A DNA stretch of 50,001 nucleotides from an uncultured Microcaldota archaeon (lineage in GTDB: Archaea > Micrarchaeota > Micrarchaeia > Anstonellales > Bilamarchaeaceae), in the NCBI GenBank assembly GCA_903828955.1, contig CAIKOA010000033.1, positions 1-50,001 on the forward strand, given 5' to 3'. Shown piece after piece: positions 25,106 to 32,775 of this stretch; the first letter of the stretch is position 1, and each line of letters starts with the position of its first letter. The translations under genes and the position numbers were made by a program. The notes beneath the pieces are model-generated. The model made no database searches. It was not told the origin of the DNA and was given only the letters and a program-made list of their open reading frames with translations.

Positions 25106-25798
25106 ATGGAATTGAAGGAAATTTCCGCAATCATGAGGAAGGAAGGCTCTGCGGAAAACCGGAAAGGGATGGAAAGGTTTGCGATAAGCGGAAGCGATGC
25201 GTACGGATGCGGAATGCCCGCGGTGCGCAGGCTCGCAGCCAATGTGAAGAAGGAGGAGAAAAATCCGGAGAAGAGGAATGCGCTTGCCCTGGAGCTCTGG
25301 AAGCATGGTTTCCATGAGGAGAAGCTGCTGGCTTCGATTGTTGCGACGCCCTCGATTGGGTGGAAGACCGCTGAGAAGTGGATTTCTGAATGCAACAACT
25401 GGGCGGAAGTGGACCAGCTCTGCATGAATCTGCTCGGGGAAATGGAGGGGGCGCAAGAGAAGGCGCTGGAATTCTCAAAATCTGATGAAGAATGGAGGAA
25501 GAGGGCAGGATTTTCACTGATGGCAGTGGTCGTGTGGAAGCAGAAGGGGAAGTTTCCTAATGAATACTCGGGTAAATACCTCTTGGCAATTGAGCAGGAA
25601 AGCAAGGATGGGAGGAACTTTGTCAGGAAGGCTGTGAACTGGGCGTTGAGGCATATTGGAAAGATGACGGATAAGAAACGCTGGAAGGAGGCGGTTGCGC
25701 TCTCAAGGAAGCTATCCAAATCCCCGGATAAGACCGCGCGCTGGATTGGGAAGGATGCATTGCGGGAGCTGGAGAAAAAGGGTCCTCGGAATGGATGA
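25106..25798 (+). CDS. AlkD-like DNA alkylation repair protein
   Basis: HEAT-repeat DNA glycosylase family that removes bulky or cationic alkylated bases. Typical elements are SGSDAYGCGMPAVRRLA near the N-terminus, WISECNNWAEVDQLC with the Trp and Asp expected at the active face, EEWRKRAGFSLMAVVVW and NFVRKAVNWALRHIGK. Length of 230 aa is normal. GGGAGG precedes the ATG by 6 nt. Its last 8 bp overlap the YkgJ-type gene, so the two are translationally coupled. The glycosylase activity is inferred from the family; AlkD relatives vary in substrate. Confidence 0.88.
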   Translation: MELKEISAIMRKEGSAENRKGMERFAISGSDAYGCGMPAVRRLAANVKKEEKNPEKRNALALELWKHGFHEEKLLASIVATPSIGWKTAEKWISECNNWAEVDQLCMNLLGEMEGAQEKALEFSKSDEEWRKRAGFSLMAVVVWKQKGKFPNEYSGKYLLAIEQESKDGRNFVRKAVNWALRHIGKMTDKKRWKEAVALSRKLSKSPDKTARWIGKDALRELEKKGPRNG

Positions 25799-26303
25799 GA
25801 ATAGTTGTTTGCGCTGCGGAAACTGCTGCACACAATTCGGGGTTTGCGTTACGCCTTATGACATTGCGCGCATTGTTGAATGCACCGGGATGAAGCCGGA
25901 AGAATTCCTCTCGCTAATTGATGATTACCCGGAACGGGAGCGGGAAGAGCCTGCGGTTCTTATTGATGGAAAAATGAAAATTGTTGTGCTGAAAAGGGAT
26001 TTGAAGGAAGTTTGCTGCTTTTATTCTAAGGATGGATGCAAGATTTACGAATGCAGGCCGTATTTGTGCAGGGCATACCCATTCATAATTAAAGAGGGGA
26101 AACTTGCGGAAACGAAATCCCGGGCATGCATACGGTGCTGGAAGCCGAAAGGGGAAGGGAAAAAGCAGTATTCTAAGGATGCGAAAATGTATGCAAAAGA
26201 AGTTAAGGAATACTGGAAGATCGCAGAAGATTGGAATTCCAAGGGCGGCGGGGATTTCCATTCGTTTTTGAAGTTTGCGCTCCAAAATAGCAAAGTCCGG
26301 TGA
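25791..26303 (+). CDS. YkgJ-family cysteine-cluster protein
   Basis: Metal-binding family (putative zinc or iron chelation) of unsettled function. The N-terminus CLRCGNCCTQFGVCVTPYD holds the CxxCxxCC pattern, and a second cluster lies at CCFYSKDGCKIYECRPYLCR. ATG 25791 is inside the end of alkD (ATGGATGA overlap) and gives a protein starting directly before the motif; the frame extends further upstream without support. The stop overlaps the next start (GTGA). Length 170 aa. Placed between a repair enzyme and a metal transporter, a metal-related role is plausible but unproven. Confidence 0.85.
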   Translation: MDENSCLRCGNCCTQFGVCVTPYDIARIVECTGMKPEEFLSLIDDYPEREREEPAVLIDGKMKIVVLKRDLKEVCCFYSKDGCKIYECRPYLCRAYPFIIKEGKLAETKSRACIRCWKPKGEGKKQYSKDAKMYAKEVKEYWKIAEDWNSKGGGDFHSFLKFALQNSKVR

Positions 26304-27049
26304 ATTCGCGCATGGAACTTTTTGATGTTTTTGCAGGTGCTTTACTGGCAATGCTTGCCACATCACTTGGCGCCTTGCTCATTCTCTTAATCCGGAAAAT
26401 AGAAGGCCCGCTCTATTCCGCGATGCTTGCATTCGCAGGGGGCGTGATGTTCTTCTCCGCTGCAGAAATGCTAAGGGGAGCCTTCCTTACCACAGAAGCA
26501 GCCATTATAGCAACAGGGCTCGTGCTCGGGCTTGCATTTATCCTGGTTTTGGAGAGGTCCATTCCCCATCTTCATATCCTAATACGGAAAAAGAAAATAA
26601 CGCCCGCAAAGACAAAGGCGGCCCTTATCAGCGGGACGATAACCCTGCACAACATGCCGGAGGGCCTTGCAATCGCGTCCGCATTTGCGACTTCCGGCCC
26701 GCTGGGGTGGCTTGTGGCATCCGCAATCGCGCTGCAGGATATCCCCGAGGGGTTTGCCATTTCCGCCCCGCTCGCGTGCTACGGGGTAAAATTGAGGAAG
26801 GCGATCGGGTTCGGGATTCTCTCCGGAATCGTGGAATTTGCCGCCGCCATTGCTGGCTTCTTCTTCCTGAGCGCATTCGCGTTCCTGGTTCCGTTCGGGC
26901 TCTCGTTCTCCGCGGGCGCGATGCTTTTTGTGGTTTTTGTGGAGCTCATGCCCGATGCGATGGCGAACAAAATGGGGAAGATAGCGGTTGCTTCTTTCCT
27001 AATTGGAATCCTTGCTACGTTCTGCATTGCGGGCGTTCTTGGGTTTTAG
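26300..27049 (+). CDS. ZIP-family divalent metal transporter (ZupT-like)
   Basis: Eight-helix transporter for Zn2+, Fe2+ or Mn2+ uptake into the cytoplasm. The metal-site helices are ITLHNMPEGLAIASAFA (HNxPEG) and IALQDIPEGFAISAPL (second site with QDIPEG). Length of 249 aa is normal for ZupT/GufA types. The GTG at 26300 overlaps the previous stop by 4 nt; ATG 26312 is the alternative. It is last in the alkD-ykgJ-zip trio. A second, different ZIP protein lies at 49084-49791. Confidence 0.9.
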   Translation: MNSRMELFDVFAGALLAMLATSLGALLILLIRKIEGPLYSAMLAFAGGVMFFSAAEMLRGAFLTTEAAIIATGLVLGLAFILVLERSIPHLHILIRKKKITPAKTKAALISGTITLHNMPEGLAIASAFATSGPLGWLVASAIALQDIPEGFAISAPLACYGVKLRKAIGFGILSGIVEFAAAIAGFFFLSAFAFLVPFGLSFSAGAMLFVVFVELMPDAMANKMGKIAVASFLIGILATFCIAGVLGF

Positions 27050-27076
27050 AGGAATAAAATAAAGAAAAAAGGGAGT

Positions 27077-28126
27077 TTAATCGTATTTTACGCAGTCCTG
27101 GGCACAGGATGCCGGAGTTTCTGCGCACGGGCAACCGGCCGCCTCGCAAACTACCTCCTGGCAAACTCCGTTTCCGCATTCATTCTTGCAGGTTTCTGTT
27201 GTGCCTACTGGGTGCTGGGTTTCATTATACCAGGTGCTGTTGAAGCCGATGCTGGTGCAGAATTCAGGGGCCTGGCAGCTTATTGAGCTGCAGGTCTCGC
27301 ACGGAGGGCAGACCACGCAGCTTGCCGGGCAGGAATCCACCGAGTAATCCGTGCATTTTTTGGCAAGCTTGTTTACGTGCTTGCACTGGTTCTGCTCGCA
27401 CTTTATCTCAAAATTGGCTGCGATTCCGGTGCAGAAGTCCGGGCACTGCTCCGCGGTGTTCACGAATTCCTTCTGTCCAAAGAAGCAGTTCCCAGTTGTT
27501 ATGTGCTTGCCGCAGGCGCAATCAGAGTCCTGCTCGCAGTAGTTGGGCGCATCTGCGCTGCACTCATTCCTGAATAGCGCCCATTCCTCGCATTTTGCGC
27601 CGCTAGGGAAAGTGCAGACGCCATATTGGCCTCCAACTCCTTCCTTTATTTCAAGGGAGCCGCCCTTGTCAACGCAATTAACCGAAGCGGGGTTGGGAAG
27701 GCCTGCGCCTCCTGTGGAGCCACCAGTGCTTCCCCCAGTTGAATTGCATTCACCCTGGCTAGCGATTGCGACCCCTGCGCATTTTGCCCCGCAGGCGTTT
27801 CCATAAGTGATTCCATCGGCGCCGCAGACTGGCATATATTCCATTGTGCATGGGCACATACTGGATTGATTGCATTCCCCTCTGTAATATGCCCATTCAT
27901 CGCATTGCCCGCCATTTGGGAATTTGCAAAGCCCATATTGGCCTCCTTGGGCATCGGTTTGGATTTCAAGCGTTCCCCCATGCTGTTCGCAATAGACTGA
28001 AGCCGGGTTTGGAAGCCCGGTCTGGTTTCCTCCTGTTTGGTTGCCGCCCTGTTGCGGCTGCCCTCCGGAACAGCCGGCAAGAAGAAGCAACGCAACTGCG
28101 AGCATTGGGAATATCAGCATTTTCAT
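27077..28126 (-). CDS. Cys-rich lipoprotein with two DUF333 domains and a Kazal-like domain
   Basis: A signal segment ends in LLAGC (Cys19), followed by a Gln/Gly/Asn spacer. DUF333 domain 1 begins at LPNPASVYCEQHGG and domain 2 at LPNPASVNCVDKGG; both have the G-x-x-G-x-C...CxEWA pattern. Between them PVCGADGITYGNACGAKCAG is a Kazal-type serine protease inhibitor signature. The C-terminal 150 residues contain over 20 cysteines and end in a CGNGVC...ETPASCAQDC knot like that of the 24516 product. AGGTGA precedes the ATG. Predicted outer-surface protein; protease inhibition is inferred only from the motif. Confidence 0.85.
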   Translation of the reverse strand: MKMLIFPMLAVALLLLAGCSGGQPQQGGNQTGGNQTGLPNPASVYCEQHGGTLEIQTDAQGGQYGLCKFPNGGQCDEWAYYRGECNQSSMCPCTMEYMPVCGADGITYGNACGAKCAGVAIASQGECNSTGGSTGGSTGGAGLPNPASVNCVDKGGSLEIKEGVGGQYGVCTFPSGAKCEEWALFRNECSADAPNYCEQDSDCACGKHITTGNCFFGQKEFVNTAEQCPDFCTGIAANFEIKCEQNQCKHVNKLAKKCTDYSVDSCPASCVVCPPCETCSSISCQAPEFCTSIGFNSTWYNETQHPVGTTETCKNECGNGVCQEVVCEAAGCPCAETPASCAQDCVKYD

Positions 28127-28208
28127 TTTTTCACCTGAATGAATAGACGACTAGAAGCTATATAAAGATGGATATAATGGTTTGGTGAAAACCGAAAAAT
28201 GGAAAGGA

Positions 28209-28664
28209 TTACTTTCCGTAGAGGTCCTTCACTTTTCCAAGTATCATGCCTTCTATCCCGAATAGCGTGTCCTTGCTTGGAACGAGGAGAAGGGCTTTCC
28301 ATTCCAAACCCTGGGAAAAGGCGACCCTTATTCTCCTGTGCCCGTCCAGAAGCACCATCCTGTCTTTTTTCTTGAGGAGTATTACCGGGGTGGAATATCC
28401 GCCGTTTATTGCCTGGCTGATGTGGCGCATTTTCTCTGCTGCGGTTGCCTCTGCCTCTTCTCCGGGATAGGTGTAGTAAATATCCCCTATTTCCTTTACG
28501 GTGAGAGTGACCTCTTTTCTTGAGAATTTCAGCCCTGGGTAGATTTTGGAGTAATAATCCACAAGGCGCTTGAACAACTTATCCTCTTCTTCTTCAGGAA
28601 CCAGGCCCATTACCATTTGGAACACCGAAAGCCAATCGGAGAGATGGTTTAAAACAGTTTTCAA
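28209..28664 (-). CDS. Solitary ParB/Srx-like domain protein
   Basis: 151 aa. The C-terminal half has TPVILLKKKDRMVLLDGHRR, the core of the ParB N-terminal/sulfiredoxin-like fold (a strand, then D-G-H-R-R), which in relatives binds nucleotides. There is no helix-turn-helix after it, so it is not a chromosome-partitioning ParB. The N-terminal 90 residues are helical and not recognised. Translation probably starts at TTG 28664, since no in-frame ATG lies upstream; a TATA-like AATAAA on this strand at 28691-28696 would give a leaderless start. It is divergent from the DUF475 gene, with the two start codons 21 nt apart. Confidence 0.7.
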   Translation of the reverse strand: MKTVLNHLSDWLSVFQMVMGLVPEEEEDKLFKRLVDYYSKIYPGLKFSRKEVTLTVKEIGDIYYTYPGEEAEATAAEKMRHISQAINGGYSTPVILLKKKDRMVLLDGHRRIRVAFSQGLEWKALLLVPSKDTLFGIEGMILGKVKDLYGK

Positions 28665-28685
28665 TATTGCATATACTGGATAAGG

Positions 28686-29621
28686 ATGGATTTATTCGCA
28701 ATAGTGCTCACAATCCTCGGCCTCGTGTTCTTTGAGACCATCACCAGCATAGACAATGCGGTCATAAATGCGGACATTCTCTCGAAAATGTCTGAGCGGG
28801 CAAAGAAGTGGTTCCTTCTCTGGGGGCTGCTTTTTGCGGTATTTGTTGTGAGGGGGCTTTTGCCTGCGGTAATTGTATGGGCTGCGAATCCTTCTCTGGG
28901 AATTGAGGGGGTATTTACTGCTGCGATGAGCAGCGATCCTGCGGTGCTTGCGGCAATGGAGCAGACCGGGCCGATTTTGCTGATAGGGGGAGGGGTGTTC
29001 CTTATATTCCTGTTTTTCCACTGGCTTTTCCTTGAGGAGAAGAATTATGGAATGGCCGGTGAGAAATTCATTTCCGGGCAGGGGGTCTGGTTTTTTGCCG
29101 TTGTCTCGGTTCTTTTGTGCATAATTACGTGGTATGCGATAAACCTGAACGCCATGCTCGCATTCGGGGCGGTTGTGGGCTCCACTGCCTTCTTCATTGT
29201 GCACGGGTTCAAGCAGAATGCGGAAATGCAGGAAATGAAGCTGAAGGAAAGGGACTCGGGGCTCAGTGACATAAGCAAACTAATGTACCTGGAAGTGATT
29301 GATGCGACCTTCTCGATAGACGGGGTGGTTGGGGCGTTTGCATTCACTTTGGCGGTTCCGCTCATATTGGTTGGAAATGGAATTGGCGCATTTGTGGTGA
29401 GGGAGCTTACCATCCGGAATATTGAAAATGTAAAGAAATACATATTCCTGAAGAATGGGGCGATGTATTCCATATTTTTCCTGGGCATAATAATGGTGCT
29501 GGATGCATTTGGAGCGGGGATACCTTCCTGGATTTCACCGATAATCACCTTTGGAACGGTTGGGTTCTTCTTCTGGAAGTCCCGGGTGCACCTGGATAGA
29601 GAGAAGGGAAAGAAAAAGTAA
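28686..29621 (+). CDS. DUF475/TerC-superfamily membrane protein
   Basis: Polytopic membrane protein related to TerC, proposed to handle metal ions such as Mn2+ and named after tellurite resistance. The acidic membrane motifs FFETITSIDNAVINADIL (first helices) and LEVIDATFSIDGVVGAFAF (second half) match the two symmetric halves of the family. About eight or nine helices are visible in 311 aa, and FFHWLFLEEKNYG is typical of the DUF475 branch. The ATG lies 21 nt from the divergent ParB-like start. Substrate not determined. Confidence 0.85.
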   Translation: MDLFAIVLTILGLVFFETITSIDNAVINADILSKMSERAKKWFLLWGLLFAVFVVRGLLPAVIVWAANPSLGIEGVFTAAMSSDPAVLAAMEQTGPILLIGGGVFLIFLFFHWLFLEEKNYGMAGEKFISGQGVWFFAVVSVLLCIITWYAINLNAMLAFGAVVGSTAFFIVHGFKQNAEMQEMKLKERDSGLSDISKLMYLEVIDATFSIDGVVGAFAFTLAVPLILVGNGIGAFVVRELTIRNIENVKKYIFLKNGAMYSIFFLGIIMVLDAFGAGIPSWISPIITFGTVGFFFWKSRVHLDREKGKKK

Positions 29622-29626
29622 AGAAG

Positions 29627-29971
29627 TTATTCTATTGGCTGGTTTTTGGAATCCACGTGCACTATTTTAGGAGTAATTGTCTCGTTTTCTGAAACAAGCC
29701 AATAGGACAGGATTATTACCAGGTCTCCCTTTTGGATAAGGCGGGCGGCCGCCCCGTTCATGCAGACCACCCCGGTGCCCCTTTCCCCCGGGATTACGTA
29801 GGTTTCCAAGCGCACCCCGTTGTTTATGTCGAGCACTGCAACCTTGTCATAATCGCGCAGCCCGCTTTTCTTCATGAGGACGGGGTCAAGGGTGATGCTT
29901 CCGATATAGTCTATATTGGCCTCTGTGACTGTTGCGCGGTGAATTTTTGCATAGAGCACTTCCCTTAACAT
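29627..29971 (-). CDS. panD: Aspartate 1-decarboxylase, pyruvoyl type
   Basis: Makes beta-alanine from aspartate for pantothenate and CoA. The proenzyme self-cleaves at Gly24-Ser25 (YIGSIT), the same position as in E. coli, leaving a pyruvoyl group on the alpha chain. Lys9, Tyr22, Arg54, Thr57 and Tyr58 all align with the bacterial active site when counted from ATG 29971. That start also sits behind a strong GGAGGTGA ribosome site; the upstream GTG overlaps the site and is unlikely. Many archaea use a PLP-dependent decarboxylase instead, so acquisition from bacteria is likely. No other pantothenate gene is in the window. Confidence 0.96.
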   Translation of the reverse strand: MLREVLYAKIHRATVTEANIDYIGSITLDPVLMKKSGLRDYDKVAVLDINNGVRLETYVIPGERGTGVVCMNGAAARLIQKGDLVIILSYWLVSENETITPKIVHVDSKNQPIE

Positions 29972-30106
29972 TTCATTCACCTCCTCAGTTTTGCTGGAGC
30001 CGGAATCCTGAGCTCCTTGTTCTCCCCTTCCACCCTAACTGGTATGGTCCGGAAGGCTCTAACATCTTTGCCTGAAGGGCTTTCTTAGCTTCAGAAGATA
30101 CGCACT

Positions 30107-30115
30107 TTTAAAAAA
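30107..30115 (+). promoter_or_regulatory. TATA-like element of the PrsW-like gene
   Basis: TTTTAAAAA, centred 26 nt before ATG 30136, giving a leaderless transcript. Confidence 0.55.
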
Positions 30116-30135
30116 TAGATAATTGAGGTATAGAT

Positions 30136-31698
30136 ATGCTCAACCTTGCAAACAGGGTTTTCATAGCATTTGTTCTCCTTATCGCAATTTTCGGGATATT
30201 CCTGAGCATTTTTCTCTTAGGGCTGGATTTTGTTGTGGGTTCTGACCCGGTTTCGGATGAGATTGCCGCGCTTGAGCATAATCCGGACATTGTGCTTTCT
30301 TCTTCTGAGAGTTCGATAACTCCTGAAGAGTCGCCTTATGCAGTGAATATGACGATAACCGTGCCGCCTTTGGCGGAAACGGATTTGCTTTCGTTAAGGG
30401 TTTATGGGGAAAACGGGCAGGTTGCGGAGCAGGACTGCCTTGAGGATTTTGAAAATTATGATGATTACTCTTCGCTTACGGAATTCAGCTGCGCTGCGCC
30501 GATTCCTTATGCGTATTCGGAAACGCATAACTACCAGGTAATCGCGGTTTTGGATAAGGAAGGGAGCGAATCGGTTTCAGAGCCGGTTGCAGTTACTGCG
30601 CAATGGACTAACTACGAAGATGTTTTCTGGGGGTTTGCTTTCCTTATCGGGCTTGTTGTGTTCGGGGTATACCTCGTATTGATTCTTCCGGTAACGATAT
30701 TCGTATTTTTCACTGCATTGAAAATGAAGCATAAAACCGCATATGAAGGGGAGTACAGCCTTCTGAACCTGATTTCGCCTTTCAATGGGGCAAAGACGCT
30801 TCTCCAGAGGTTCAATTCATTCATCATTTCCCCTTATTTCTGGGCAATTGAAGGGATTGGGGTTTTCCTCATCCTTGTTTATCTTGCGTTTACCGCGGAA
30901 ATCTGGAGTTCTGGTACCGCGTTCGTTGCGTTTATCCTTTCCGGGCTTGTTGCGTTCATAGTCCCATATTTATGGTGCGCTACACTCTGGTATGGGGAGT
31001 ATAAGGAAAGGGAGCCAATCAGGGTAATTGTAACCCTCTTCCTTTGGGGAATGCTTGCTGCACTCATGGCGATTGGAATCAATTCGCTTACAGGAGTTGT
31101 TTTTGGATTGGTTGGAATTGGGTTTTTGGGCTCGTTCCTGGTTGCGCCACCGGTGGAGGAATTCTGCAAGGGGTCCGGGCTCTGCCTTCTTTCCGAGCAC
31201 CACGAGTTTAATTCGATAGAAGATGGGATCCTTTTTGGATTTGTAATAGGAATGGGGTTCTCTTTTGTGGAGAACTGGCTCTACTTCATCCAGACTCCTA
31301 TGGGCGCAGACATCTGGGGCTGGGTTTTACTATTCTTTACAAGGTGCGTACTTTTCTCCGCAAACCATGGATTCTATACCGCAATTACAGGGGGGATAAT
31401 CGGGTGGCTTATTGAGAAAAAGTTCCCTGCGCCAGCACTTGGATTGCTGATAGGTGCTCCTATCGGCGCATTCTTCCATGCGATGCACAATTCCGGGGAA
31501 ACCCTGATGGCGCTTCTCGGGGTCGGGGGGGCGCTCGCATACTGCTGCATACTCGTTCCGGTATTTGATTATGGTGGGCTTATTGTTTTCTTCGGGATTT
31601 TTGTCTGGATGCTGATGAGGAAGAAGAAGGATGAGAAGGCGCGGGAGCCTCAGGCAAAAGGGAGCGCCAAGGCTGGAAGAAAAATTAAGGCAAAATAG
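30136..31698 (+). CDS. PrsW-like intramembrane protease family protein
   Basis: Polytopic membrane protein of 520 aa. One N-terminal helix (about 8-30) precedes an outer beta-type domain of about 120 residues, followed by about ten helices. The PrsW-type motifs are present: PPVEEFCK (about residue 340), FSFVENWLYF (about 378), SANHGFYT (about 410) and FFHAMHNSG (about 445), supplying the glutamates and histidines proposed for the membrane active site. In Bacillus, PrsW cleaves an anti-sigma factor; archaea lack that partner, so the substrate is unknown. The outer N-terminal domain is an addition not typical of the short bacterial proteins. The C-terminus is highly basic. Confidence 0.8.
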   Translation: MLNLANRVFIAFVLLIAIFGIFLSIFLLGLDFVVGSDPVSDEIAALEHNPDIVLSSSESSITPEESPYAVNMTITVPPLAETDLLSLRVYGENGQVAEQDCLEDFENYDDYSSLTEFSCAAPIPYAYSETHNYQVIAVLDKEGSESVSEPVAVTAQWTNYEDVFWGFAFLIGLVVFGVYLVLILPVTIFVFFTALKMKHKTAYEGEYSLLNLISPFNGAKTLLQRFNSFIISPYFWAIEGIGVFLILVYLAFTAEIWSSGTAFVAFILSGLVAFIVPYLWCATLWYGEYKEREPIRVIVTLFLWGMLAALMAIGINSLTGVVFGLVGIGFLGSFLVAPPVEEFCKGSGLCLLSEHHEFNSIEDGILFGFVIGMGFSFVENWLYFIQTPMGADIWGWVLLFFTRCVLFSANHGFYTAITGGIIGWLIEKKFPAPALGLLIGAPIGAFFHAMHNSGETLMALLGVGGALAYCCILVPVFDYGGLIVFFGIFVWMLMRKKKDEKAREPQAKGSAKAGRKIKAK

Positions 31699-31707
31699 GC
31701 TTGCAGT

Positions 31708-32664
31708 TCAGCTTAAAATTGCATTGAAGAGAAGCCCGACCAGTATAAAGGAGATCGTAAGTATTCCCACAAATACTGCGAGCAGTTTGGGCTTCAAGAT
31801 TTTTCTTAGGATAATCATTTCAGGGAGCGAAAGCGCGGTGATGCTCATCATTAGGGCGAGGGCGGTTCCGGTCGCCATCCCTTTTTCCATCAGGGATTGG
31901 ATGATTGGGATTGTGCCTGCTGCATTTGAGTAGATCGGGACTCCGATTGCGACAGCGATTGGAACCGCAAAGGGATTGTCTTTTCCCGCGATTTCGCTTA
32001 ACGCATTCATGGGAACGAAGCCATGGATAAATGCGCCTACCCCGATTCCGAGGAGAACGTAGGGCATGAGCTGGGAAGTTAGGTCCGCAGTTTGTATTTT
32101 TGCGAATTCGATCCTCTTGTTCCAGTTCATCTTTTTGTCCACGTATTTCTTGCCCTTGGCTTTGTAGACAAATCCCTCGACTTCTTTTTCAAGTTTTAGC
32201 CTTCCGATGATCAGCCCTGCAACCACTGCGATAACGAAGCCGGTTCCTATGTAGAGGGCGGCGATTTCCCAGCCGAAAAGCCCTAGGAGCATTGCTGCTG
32301 CGACTTCGTTTATCATGGGGGAGGAGATAAGGAAGGAGAATGTTACTCCGAGCGGGACCCCTGCCTCCATGAATGCAATGAACATCGGGATTGCGGAGCA
32401 GGAGCAGAAAGGGGTGGGGATTCCGAGCAATGCCGCAAGGATGTTTCCAAACCCTTCCTTTTTTCCTCCGAGGGTTTTCTTTATTCTTGCGGGGGTTATG
32501 AAGGTGCGGATTATGGAGACTAGGAATATGAGTATTACCAGGAGAAGGAATACCTTGATTGAATCGTAAACGAAGAAGGCGAGCGCCCCTCCGAGCGCAC
32601 TCTCTGGATTGATTCCAAGAACCTGGAAAACAAGCCAGTTTGCAAATTCCTCAAGGGGGTCCAT
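31708..32664 (-). CDS. Permease of the DUF318/ArsP-like family
   Basis: Ten or so membrane helices in 318 aa. The family hallmark GIPTPFCSCSAIPMFIAF contains a CxC pair in a membrane-re-entrant segment, and FLISSPMINEVAA follows. Relatives export heavy metals, arsenite or organoarsenicals, or copper/zinc; the substrate here is not determined. The loop after helix 5 is basic (KAKGKKYVDKKMNWNK). It is convergent with the PrsW-like gene, 9 nt apart, and divergent from the CNNM-like gene. Confidence 0.85.
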   Translation of the reverse strand: MDPLEEFANWLVFQVLGINPESALGGALAFFVYDSIKVFLLLVILIFLVSIIRTFITPARIKKTLGGKKEGFGNILAALLGIPTPFCSCSAIPMFIAFMEAGVPLGVTFSFLISSPMINEVAAAMLLGLFGWEIAALYIGTGFVIAVVAGLIIGRLKLEKEVEGFVYKAKGKKYVDKKMNWNKRIEFAKIQTADLTSQLMPYVLLGIGVGAFIHGFVPMNALSEIAGKDNPFAVPIAVAIGVPIYSNAAGTIPIIQSLMEKGMATGTALALMMSITALSLPEMIILRKILKPKLLAVFVGILTISFILVGLLFNAILS

Positions 32665-32722
32665 TCTTACCGGTTAATGGAATCCAATGAAAAAGATATT
32701 AATGGAAAGGGTGGCTGCGCGT

Positions 32723-32731
32723 CTTTTATAA
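32723..32731 (+). promoter_or_regulatory. TATA-like element of the CNNM/CorC-like gene
   Basis: CTTTTATAA. The predicted start near 32753 leaves a leader of about 23 nt. Confidence 0.5.
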
Positions 32732-32775
32732 TCTTATTCTCCGATAGAGGGTTCGCATAAACGGTGCTATAGAAA

